Source: Alphaproteobacteria bacterium
Lineage (GTDB): Bacteria > Pseudomonadota > Alphaproteobacteria > Caulobacterales > Hyphomonadaceae
Direction of reading: 5' to 3'
NCBI GenBank assembly: GCA_016125405.1
Contig: WGLW01000019.1
Coordinates: 62,001 to 126,000 of the forward strand
DNA length: 64,000 bases
A model generated the notes under the pieces. That model was not told where the DNA came from and did no database searches. It saw nothing but the letters and a program-made list of their open reading frames with translations. Positions 54,606 to 62,804 of this stretch are shown here, one piece after another (the first letter of the stretch is position 1; every line of letters begins with the position of its first letter). Made by a program: the position numbers and the translations under genes.

Positions 54606-55940
54606 TCAACTCAGATGACGCGCCTTGGATTGCGGCAGCCTGTGAGTGCTACGTTGGTCAGCTGTTCCGGATCTCTCGATCCGTTTCAATGGTGTTGCCC
54701 CCGCCTCAAGCGCTTTCTCAATCAAGAACTGATCACCAAACTGTGCGAGATGGTCCTGAAGGCGACTAACTTCACTGCACCAAATTGCTTCCGCATCCTT
54801 GTCCTGTGCAGGATCGGGTCCAGCGTTGCTATCCACTAACGCAACTGCGCGCACCTGCGCTCGCTCCGAATTGAGATCTCCCTGGAGTTCGACCCCGTAT
54901 TGCGGCCGCGTGGCGGACCGGACAATGACCCTGCCTTGGTCAACCCAAGCCGTTTCCAACCCTTCGTTTACCTCATAACCGAGTCCAGCCAGCCCCTCGA
55001 GGACGACGCGCCGGCGCGCAGCGGCCGCCAACTTAGATTGGTGTCCTCTCAACGCCGCACGCATCTCGTTGGTGAGTTCAATGAGCTGAGCCGTGCTGGC
55101 CGTTGCCGCCCTCGTTTCAAACGCTCCGATCTCCACGCCGCCAGCGCGCAGTTCAGCGGCCGCGACGCGGAAGTCTTGACCAGCGGCAGCCCGACCTCTT
55201 GCTGCATGCAGCAGCTGCGCCATCTCGAGCAACAAGCTATCGAGCAAGAGGTCCGACCCAGCCGACTGTCGTGCAGTAGCCAATAAACTCTCCGCCTTCC
55301 CAGCACCCGGGATGTCGCCAAGCGTCCTTAGTTCGAAAATGCCAGCGTCTATCTGGGTTACCCTCTTGTCTTCGTGAGCAGCGGGAAGCCGGTTGAGCCA
55401 AGACTCAAAGGATTCAACCTCTTCATCACCTTTCAGCTTCTTAGCCAGCGAGGCGCGCTCGCCTGCAGTCGATGACTTCGGCTCGTACAGGAGCGCGAAC
55501 CCAGCTTGAAGCGCAGCAGCATCAACCCCATGGCCGTTACCGGAAAGCGCCGACTCAAGTGAGACAGGAATTGGCACCCCCTTTGAATTGAGCGCAGCGA
55601 CCAGTGAAGCCGCTGCCTGACTCCTGCGTACCCCGGCTGCCTTCTCCCTGACGACGCGTTCAGCAACAGCTGCCATACGCCTGCGTTGATCTTCGCGAAG
55701 AAACGCTACTTCGGAAGTTGCCTGACTTGCGAAGTCTGCAAACCTCTCAGCCGCAATGAGGTTCCGAAGTCTCTCTAGCCTTTCCCGCGCTGCAGCTATC
55801 TCGACCTCCGATGCGCAATCGTGTCGAACGCAGCTCTCGGTCCAAGTTGAGAGGGCCTGAACAACGCCCGCCAGCTGGGTGTTACAGCGCGCCAGCATCT
55901 CCTCTCGCGTTACGACCCTGACAACCTTTGGCCCACTCAT
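54606..55940 (-). CDS. Hypothetical helical protein beginning MSGPKVVRVVTREE, second-to-last gene of the operon
   Basis: 444 residues from the ATG at 55940, overlapping the giant gene's stop by four bases (ATGA). The N-terminus MSGPKVVRVVTREEMLARCNTQLAGVVQALSTW is a pattern I have seen on uncharacterised proteins next to kinase or ATPase genes. Most of the protein is helix-rich (residues 60-330), with a beta-rich C-terminal part (RRRVVLEGLAGLGYEVNEGLETAWVDQGRVIVRSATRPQYGVELQGD). No catalytic motif is visible; an adaptor or sensor role for the giant protein is inferred from coupling. Confidence 0.8.
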   Translation of the reverse strand: MSGPKVVRVVTREEMLARCNTQLAGVVQALSTWTESCVRHDCASEVEIAAARERLERLRNLIAAERFADFASQATSEVAFLREDQRRRMAAVAERVVREKAAGVRRSQAAASLVAALNSKGVPIPVSLESALSGNGHGVDAAALQAGFALLYEPKSSTAGERASLAKKLKGDEEVESFESWLNRLPAAHEDKRVTQIDAGIFELRTLGDIPGAGKAESLLATARQSAGSDLLLDSLLLEMAQLLHAARGRAAAGQDFRVAAAELRAGGVEIGAFETRAATASTAQLIELTNEMRAALRGHQSKLAAAARRRVVLEGLAGLGYEVNEGLETAWVDQGRVIVRSATRPQYGVELQGDLNSERAQVRAVALVDSNAGPDPAQDKDAEAIWCSEVSRLQDHLAQFGDQFLIEKALEAGATPLKRIERSGTADQRSTHRLPQSKARHLS

Positions 55941-58900
55941 GCCGCGCTCCCCGACCCAACCGCAGATTCTATCGCCGCACGCAGCTTCGCCTTCTCCTGT
56001 TCCGCGGATCGAAGCCACGAGTGCGAAGAAACGCGGTGAATTTGTCCAACAGACTTTCTAAGCACAGAGGGTCGCCAGAGTTCTCGGGCACGCGCTTGAG
56101 ACAGCAATAGATCGCGTGGCGCATCACACTCGATGCCGATACCAAACAAACCCGTCCTCGGATCCTCGATCACAAAATCTAGACCGAAGGCACCCTTCGA
56201 AGTCGCAGACAGTGGGGCATATCCCAACTGTTGAATATACCGCCGCACTGCCAGGGCAAAGCCATCAAGCTCCGCATCCTCAGGCCCCCGTAACTCGGTC
56301 GGCTTATTTCGCGAGAGACGAGCGAGGAGCTTGCGTGCGCTTTCCAAGTCGCCTGAAGAAACCAAATGAGCGTATTGCATATAAGCTTGAAGGAAATCAC
56401 GCGGCGTTGCTGCAGGTTGATGCGTTGCGATAAATCCGGAAATCTCGTTGGTCGGCATCGACGTGACCAGCACCACTCGCTCCTTCGCACGAGTGACCGC
56501 GACGTTCAGTCGACGCTCACCACCTGACTGTCCGAGCACCCCAAACGACTTCCTGAAAGTCCCCTGGGTATTTCTTCCAAACGTGGTGGAAAATACGATG
56601 ATGTCCCGCTCATCGCCCTGGACGTTCTCAACATTTTTTACAAAAAATCGCATGTCTTCACCGTCTTGAATGCGCTCAGACTCCTCATTGAGCGCTGCTA
56701 AGAAGCTTGGATCGGCTTGGGCACGCGCACTAATTACATCCTCGATCAAATCCGCTTGGGTTCGGTTGAACGTTACCACGGCAACCGATTTTCTCGCGCC
56801 GCTTGGAGCCTTCCAATAACTTGCGATTACTTCAACCACTCTTTCCGCTTCGGATCGATTTGATTGGTCCGTGTACAACCCATCTGCACGAATAACTTCT
56901 ATCGGTTTCACACGTCGCACTTCGTTGTCCGGGTGCCGAACAGGAACGCTAAGCTTGTCCGCATAGAACCCAGCATTCGAAAACTGGATTAGCTCGCGGT
57001 AGGCAGATCGATAGTGAATCTGCAGCGTGGTGGAGGGGAGTACCGACTTTGCCAACTGGAGCAAGTCGGGACAGTCCTTGATTTCGCGCCGGTTCCACGC
57101 CTCTGTCAGCTGACTGAGTTCGGCCTCCGTCGCCCCCTCATCCAGCTCTTCATCCTCGTACGCGTCCGACTCGTCGTTCTCGACTTTGCTGCTGAAGAAA
57201 TTTGTCGGCGGCATCTGCTTTTCGTCACCGCTGACAAACATTCGAGAGCTGCGATAGAGAGTTGGCAATGTGTACTCGATCGGAATCTGCGATGCCTCGT
57301 CATAGACGACTATGTCGAACATACTCCTTCTAAGCGGCAAGACTCGGCTCGCTACGTCTGGGTTCATCATCCAGATCGGACGCATCGACATGAGACCGAG
57401 CTCCACTCCACGGTCTAGGAACTCTCGTAGCCGTCGTGTTCGTTGACCGCTCAGCTTGGTGATGTTCTCCCACTCTCGTTGGGGTCTAAGGCGCGACGCG
57501 TCGAAGCCGTCTTTCAACAACCGACGGTTTAGATCCCGGATCTCCGCGTCGGAGCCAGCCAAGGCTTCAGCCCTGGAACGCAGTTCCGACTCGTCCATGA
57601 GGAGCGCCGGCCGTTCTTGCTCGATCTGCTCTTTCCACGCCAAGCGTGACTCTCTCTCGATTGTCCGCCGAATCTCGACATCGAGAAGGTCCGCAGGAAC
57701 GTTTGACCAAGTGTCCGCTTGCGTTCGCAGGCAACTGAAAGCTTCGAGTGCGCGAGAATCCAGCTGCGCAGCTCTTTGCCTAAACCGCTGGTACGACGGC
57801 AGCGTAGGGAGCGCCTGCATCAGTCGTGTGAATGCCTTTTTGGTTGCTTTGTCTGCCTCGATATTCTTGCGCGCTCCGCCCAGCCAAGCATCTCCTAGCC
57901 ATGGTGACATCCTTTCAAGCGCCGAGATGCTCGCCTGTCGCACTTCGAAACGAGCGATGCCCTGACGCACGCGCTCCAAGCATTCCTCAAACAAGGCTGC
58001 AGACGCCGAATGCAAGGCTGTGCGCAGCGCAGGTAGCATCGGAAAGTGAATAGCCAACGCTGCGAGGTCAGCCGCTTTCTGCAGTCGGCGTCGCAATTCT
58101 CCGGCAATCCGCAATAGAGATTGAGCTGGCATCTTTGATAGTTCGCCAGCTTCCTCACCGAGGAGTGTCCTGACGGCCTCCAGTTGCGCTCGTAGAGGGC
58201 GAAGGGCTCGCTCAACGACAAGAGCTTGCTCAAGACTCGTTGAGCTGGCGATGCCATTTTCACGCATAAACTTTGAATGCTCTCGCCGCATCGATCCGCG
58301 CGTCATAGAGAAGTACTCAGCGAACTTGGGCGGCGCTTTCAGCGTTTGTACGGCAGCAAATCGCTTTAGAAGTTGTGGCTCCGTCAGGCCAAGCACCACT
58401 GCCGCGCAGTGAGTATCGACAGAGGCAGCACTCAGCGCCTGCAGACCTGCCTCAATATTTGAAAGGTCTGCATCAATCCCTTCCGCGCCACCGCCAAAAG
58501 GTTTCAGGTAGTCGATCCAACGGGCCAATCTATCTCTATCGGCTTGGTCAAGTTGCTGAAACTGTTCCGCGCTGCTTTCCAGCCACCGACGGAAGGGCTC
58601 CGGGTCGTTTAGCGGCAGGGCGTTTGGCGTGGCTACAAAAACCGCCTCTCGCTTTTCCTCGCAGGCAGCAAACTCATTCAGCACGTTTCGAATGGCGGTC
58701 GCTGTGACAGGATCGACATTGAACTGACGGAAGGCTTGAAGAGGACTTTCCTCGAATTGCGCGGGCAGCCAGTGACGCGCCAACGGCCCACACACCTCTT
58801 GGAGGTTCGCAACGTCGCTTACATCTAACCCTGCGACGACGGCCTGCAGCTCTGGCGCACTGATTGGTGGCGCATCGCCCGATTCCAGCCGGATTAGATC

Positions 58901-61900
58901 GCCGAGAATTGCTCTGTAGCTAAGTCCACACGAAGAATTCTCTGCATGCAAATCCTTGTTATGCCGATCTAGATCGCCCTCCATCTTCTCAATTCTGCCG
59001 GCCAGCTGTTGCCGCTTTTGTCTCCAGTTTGACGTATCAGCTGGTCTGGAAAACACCTCCGAAACTTGGTCGCGTATCATTCGGATGATCTGCTGCCGGT
59101 CCTTGTTAATGTCATCGATCTTGAGGATTCGGTCGCCGAGACCCTCCGCAACCAATCGTTTGTAGACGACCGCGAGGGCAGACTGCTTTTGACATACGAT
59201 CAAAAGCTTCTGCTGTCGGCCGATCGCATCCCCCACAACGTTGACAATGGTTTGGCTTTTTCCAGTCCCTGGCGGACCTTCCACCACGAGCCCGGCCCCG
59301 GACCGGGCTTCGATTACTGCTCGCTCTTGAGACGGATCACTGGGCGCCGTGAAGTAGCGATCCACCTCTCGAGGCTTCTGAGCTGGTGGCACTCCGGTCG
59401 GCTCCGAGACCTTCAGTACGGTCTCTAGGCTTGAGCCGTTCGGCGGCATTGATCGTAGCTGCCTCAAGTCCTCCAGCACCCCCTGCCCGCGGTAGGCCAG
59501 GTGAAACAGCGCCGCAGCACAAACGAGCTGGTCGTTCCCGGGGCGAACTTGAGCATCTTTGGCCGGCAGAGACGAGAGTTCACGACTCCGTACTGCGCTC
59601 ACAAGATTCTCAAGTGCGTCTCCGACGTCTGCGACACTCAGTGATGCGCGTCCTAGCAATTCCGTGGTTGCATCTCTCCAACGCTTGGCGACGTCGCTTC
59701 CTAGTAGCGGCTCAAATGCGGGGTTGAGCCTAACCTCTTCCCGCTCTCTATCGAAGGCCACTTTCACCCGGCCGCGCGCGCCTGCTTCAACAATAAGTCG
59801 CATCGGCCATAGCAACACCGGGGCGACGCGGGGACGCACCGAGGGCTTGTTTTCTTGCATAAACAGAAAAGGAAAGCCGAGGTATAGCCCGTCGATCCCG
59901 GTGTCTCGCTTGTAGAGCGTGGCGTGCGTATGAAGCCTTCGCAGTCTCCCCTCAATACGAGGGTCTGACGCAAGCAACTCCGGATCAATCTCAACTTCGG
60001 TTCCAGTACGCAGCAACAGATGATCGATGAGGGTTCCTGCAGACTGCCGCTCCGTACCCAACTCGGTGAGATCAAGTCGTGCGGTCGTCTTTCCAATCAC
60101 CATGCGCGTCAGCGCTCCGCGCATGACGGTTGTCGTGATGCGCTTTGCAAAGAAGTCCAGGAGCGTGGAAACATATGTCTGCTTCGGCGGCTCCAGCCAT
60201 GACTCGGCGGGTACGCTTAAGAGGACAAGCGCTCTGTCCATTGGCAGACGGCGCTCGAGACGAAATTGATCCGCCCACTCGTCTACTAGTGACACACCAC
60301 AGCGCGCAAACCCCTCCAAGCGCTGGTCGATTTCAAGAAAGAGGTCGCGGCGAGAAGCATTCAGTCTGCCCAATGCGGCTTGGCGATCGAACACGACGAT
60401 ACCCGCTCGCTCGGCGCTGAGCGCGGCTTCGTCGACGATTGTTTCTGCCGTTCTAAATTGCGCCACGTCGGCGCTAAGCAACACAATGAAGTCTTCGTCG
60501 CTAGTTTGCCGACGCTCGATCAGAGCGGTCAGCCCTGAATGGTCGGTGTCTGGGAGCAGCCGGCGCTTTTCGGTCCACATAGCTGCGAGTCTGGTCCGCG
60601 AAGTCGCCAAGGTATGGACTTCAAACTCGAGCTCATTGATTGCAATGCCTAGTTGTTGCGCACGCTCCCTTGCCCTGACAGCTCGAGACTTCAGACGCAT
60701 TAGCCAAGGCTCGGCATCCATCTTTGCGAGCATCTCTGGAATCGGACCATCGATAATCGCGTAGCCCTCCTCCGGGTTCTCAAGCAGCCAAGCTGGTGAG
60801 ACAATTGCGCCCCGCCAGACCAATGGCATGGACGGATTCAAGACTTTCAGCGCGACCGACAGACGCGCGTCATCGGATATCGCCTGCATCTGAGTGATCT
60901 GGCGGATACTTGATTGAAGTGACGCATCGAAGCCCGCTTCCAGGACCCACGTCGCCACGTCGCCGCCAAGCATTAACGCTTTCGCCTCATCCCATGTTGA
61001 AGCTTGTGCTGCAGCAAGTGCAAATGAACCGGGACTGACATGCGCAACTGAGTTTAGTCTGATGGATTGCCGTCCGTTTGGTTCGCCGTCTGAACCAGAC
61101 GACGCTGGGCGCGGAGGGTAATCGCCGGACAGCCATCGCTGCACCTCGGCCCACCCCCAACGTTCCTTCCGATCTCTTGCGAGTAATCCCCGGAGAAGCA
61201 GATCTACAGCCGGATCCAATCCCGCAGGGATAGGCGCTCCACGCGCCATCACTTGGATAAGAAAGGCTTGGTCGCTTGCACCCGCGAAGCACTCGCCGCG
61301 CGTTACTTGTTCCAGCAGAACCATACCAAGGCTCCACCAATCACTAGCAGCTGCTACGCCACCCGCGATAACCTCTGGAGCAGAATACCTAGTTGTCCCA
61401 AGCGGTGAGACGACATCGAGATCGAACTCTGAAAGTCTAGCGCTGCCAAAGTCGGTAATGACTAGATCCAATGGGCTGCGCGCACGAACCAATATCGCTT
61501 CAGGCCTCAGGTCGCGATGCCGAAGTCCGTGCTCTGCAAATGCGTCAAGCGCCCCACCGATCTCGGTCAGAACTCGGGAAATCGTGGGCATGTCGTTGGA
61601 AAGAAGCCCAATGTCCGCCAACGTGCCGGCCCTCAGATCTTCGCTGACCTCGAATGCGCGATCCTGCCAGTGACCTAACTCAATAATTGCCGGCACATGC
61701 TCCAACGACAGCCCTCGAAGGGCCTCGTAGACTTCAGAATCAGGCTCTTGTCCCGGAGCGTAGAGCGTCAATAACCCCCTGCGCCCGTCGTGTTCTCTTA
61801 CCGCGCCGAACCGCTCGTAAACCCGATCCCGCGCGCTCAGCCGCTCTTCGATACGCCAATCGCCGATTTGATAGGTTTCCAGATCAGTTGCTGACCCCGT

Positions 61901-62164
61901 CGGAGGTGGATCAGCGGTAAGGTCAATTCCACATTGCGGACACAATAAGTCACCGGCCGCTGTGGCATGGCCATTCGCACACGTCCCGGATCCCATGGGC
62001 CTGGTGGAGATTGGCTCCGCCGTTGGCGTTGGCGCCCCCGACCCCGGTTCGCGAAGAGGAATCCTCGTCAGGTCCCAGTTGCAAACGGCTCCCTCCCACT
62101 CCCCTTCGCAGGAGAGTTCGGCGGCTGGCCGTTCGGTCAAACATTTAGGACAAAACCTAATCAT
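55937..62164 (-). CDS. 2,075-residue zinc-ribbon / pseudokinase / SF1 helicase / PD-(D/E)xK fusion protein
   Basis: The ATG at 62164 (MIRFCPKCLTERPAAE) overlaps the radical-SAM stop; the track's earlier ATG adds 26 residues. Domains in order: zinc-ribbon cysteines at 5-28 and a CPQC ribbon near 75; a kinase-like domain at about 100-350 with HRDLRPEAIL (Asp 218) and DFGSARL (Asp 238) but no Gly-loop, Thr instead of the VAIK Lys and Ala instead of the catalytic-loop Asn; a DUF4011-like part near 755-860; an Upf1/DNA2-type SF1 helicase with EGPPGTGKS (Lys 969), VVYDEASQ (1622), GDEKQMPP, VQGDERD and VAVTRAKER; and a Vsr/DUF559-like end domain with FGLDFVIEDP and GIECD (about 1994-2014). Mokosh-like in outline, nuclease type different. 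Confidence 0.9.
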   Translation of the reverse strand: MIRFCPKCLTERPAAELSCEGEWEGAVCNWDLTRIPLREPGSGAPTPTAEPISTRPMGSGTCANGHATAAGDLLCPQCGIDLTADPPPTGSATDLETYQIGDWRIEERLSARDRVYERFGAVREHDGRRGLLTLYAPGQEPDSEVYEALRGLSLEHVPAIIELGHWQDRAFEVSEDLRAGTLADIGLLSNDMPTISRVLTEIGGALDAFAEHGLRHRDLRPEAILVRARSPLDLVITDFGSARLSEFDLDVVSPLGTTRYSAPEVIAGGVAAASDWWSLGMVLLEQVTRGECFAGASDQAFLIQVMARGAPIPAGLDPAVDLLLRGLLARDRKERWGWAEVQRWLSGDYPPRPASSGSDGEPNGRQSIRLNSVAHVSPGSFALAAAQASTWDEAKALMLGGDVATWVLEAGFDASLQSSIRQITQMQAISDDARLSVALKVLNPSMPLVWRGAIVSPAWLLENPEEGYAIIDGPIPEMLAKMDAEPWLMRLKSRAVRARERAQQLGIAINELEFEVHTLATSRTRLAAMWTEKRRLLPDTDHSGLTALIERRQTSDEDFIVLLSADVAQFRTAETIVDEAALSAERAGIVVFDRQAALGRLNASRRDLFLEIDQRLEGFARCGVSLVDEWADQFRLERRLPMDRALVLLSVPAESWLEPPKQTYVSTLLDFFAKRITTTVMRGALTRMVIGKTTARLDLTELGTERQSAGTLIDHLLLRTGTEVEIDPELLASDPRIEGRLRRLHTHATLYKRDTGIDGLYLGFPFLFMQENKPSVRPRVAPVLLWPMRLIVEAGARGRVKVAFDREREEVRLNPAFEPLLGSDVAKRWRDATTELLGRASLSVADVGDALENLVSAVRSRELSSLPAKDAQVRPGNDQLVCAAALFHLAYRGQGVLEDLRQLRSMPPNGSSLETVLKVSEPTGVPPAQKPREVDRYFTAPSDPSQERAVIEARSGAGLVVEGPPGTGKSQTIVNVVGDAIGRQQKLLIVCQKQSALAVVYKRLVAEGLGDRILKIDDINKDRQQIIRMIRDQVSEVFSRPADTSNWRQKRQQLAGRIEKMEGDLDRHNKDLHAENSSCGLSYRAILGDLIRLESGDAPPISAPELQAVVAGLDVSDVANLQEVCGPLARHWLPAQFEESPLQAFRQFNVDPVTATAIRNVLNEFAACEEKREAVFVATPNALPLNDPEPFRRWLESSAEQFQQLDQADRDRLARWIDYLKPFGGGAEGIDADLSNIEAGLQALSAASVDTHCAAVVLGLTEPQLLKRFAAVQTLKAPPKFAEYFSMTRGSMRREHSKFMRENGIASSTSLEQALVVERALRPLRAQLEAVRTLLGEEAGELSKMPAQSLLRIAGELRRRLQKAADLAALAIHFPMLPALRTALHSASAALFEECLERVRQGIARFEVRQASISALERMSPWLGDAWLGGARKNIEADKATKKAFTRLMQALPTLPSYQRFRQRAAQLDSRALEAFSCLRTQADTWSNVPADLLDVEIRRTIERESRLAWKEQIEQERPALLMDESELRSRAEALAGSDAEIRDLNRRLLKDGFDASRLRPQREWENITKLSGQRTRRLREFLDRGVELGLMSMRPIWMMNPDVASRVLPLRRSMFDIVVYDEASQIPIEYTLPTLYRSSRMFVSGDEKQMPPTNFFSSKVENDESDAYEDEELDEGATEAELSQLTEAWNRREIKDCPDLLQLAKSVLPSTTLQIHYRSAYRELIQFSNAGFYADKLSVPVRHPDNEVRRVKPIEVIRADGLYTDQSNRSEAERVVEVIASYWKAPSGARKSVAVVTFNRTQADLIEDVISARAQADPSFLAALNEESERIQDGEDMRFFVKNVENVQGDERDIIVFSTTFGRNTQGTFRKSFGVLGQSGGERRLNVAVTRAKERVVLVTSMPTNEISGFIATHQPAATPRDFLQAYMQYAHLVSSGDLESARKLLARLSRNKPTELRGPEDAELDGFALAVRRYIQQLGYAPLSATSKGAFGLDFVIEDPRTGLFGIGIECDAPRDLLLSQARARELWRPSVLRKSVGQIHRVSSHSWLRSAEQEKAKLRAAIESAVGSGSAA

Positions 62165-62804
62165 GCTTCTCTGCCGCGTCGCTCGAAATGCTGATGCGAT
62201 GTCCGGCAGCTGCGAGTGCTTGTTGCAAGCGCGCGAAATCATGTTGAGCGGGGATACCGGCGAACCAAGCGCTGCCGTCGCTATCGAACATCACGTCTAG
62301 TCGTCTATCCTCTGCGATGGCCGGTCTCTCGTACTGAAGGAACTTTCGTCCTAGTTCTGTGAGGACGTGCAGAGACTGGTTGTCGCTTCCGCGCAACGCT
62401 TTGGTTTGAGGGGCACCGCTGACGAATGGGCCAACCATAACAGCGTCAATTAGGCCCGGGCATCTTCGTAGCCAGGGCTCGATTTCGTGGAATTCATACC
62501 CAGTAAAAACCAGCACGTCGGAAGTAGACATCCCACGCCAGGCACGGAGGATTACCTCCAACGCCTCAGGCTGCTCGAACGGCTCTCCGCCGGAAACAGT
62601 GAGGCCATCTGCCTCCATACTCCAATCGCCGATATTGGCCAGTAGGCTCTCAGTATCCGTCGCATGAAGACCGGACTTCCAAGTGTCAGCGGATATGCAT
62701 CCCGGGCATCGAATTGAACAACCTTGGAACCAAATCCCGAGACGACGGCCCGGCCCTAGGGTCGTAACCGGGAAATGAACTCGAGAGATTGACACTCCGC
62801 TCAT
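62157..62804 (-). CDS. Radical-SAM 4Fe-4S activase-like protein (NrdG-like)
   Basis: 215 residues. The cluster motif is FQGCSIRCPGC (CxxxCxxC), followed by SGGEPFEQPEALEVIL (the GGE motif for SAM binding) and VLVFTGYEFHEIEPW. This is the small single-domain group of pyruvate-formate-lyase/ribonucleotide-reductase activating enzymes; no glycyl-radical enzyme is nearby, so its target is unknown. A C-terminal extension of about 80 residues (LRGSDNQSLHVLTELGRKF onward) is not typical of NrdG. The stop overlaps the giant gene by eight bases and the start overlaps the AAA+ stop (ATGA). Confidence 0.87.
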   Translation of the reverse strand: MSGVSISRVHFPVTTLGPGRRLGIWFQGCSIRCPGCISADTWKSGLHATDTESLLANIGDWSMEADGLTVSGGEPFEQPEALEVILRAWRGMSTSDVLVFTGYEFHEIEPWLRRCPGLIDAVMVGPFVSGAPQTKALRGSDNQSLHVLTELGRKFLQYERPAIAEDRRLDVMFDSDGSAWFAGIPAQHDFARLQQALAAAGHRISISSDAAEKHD

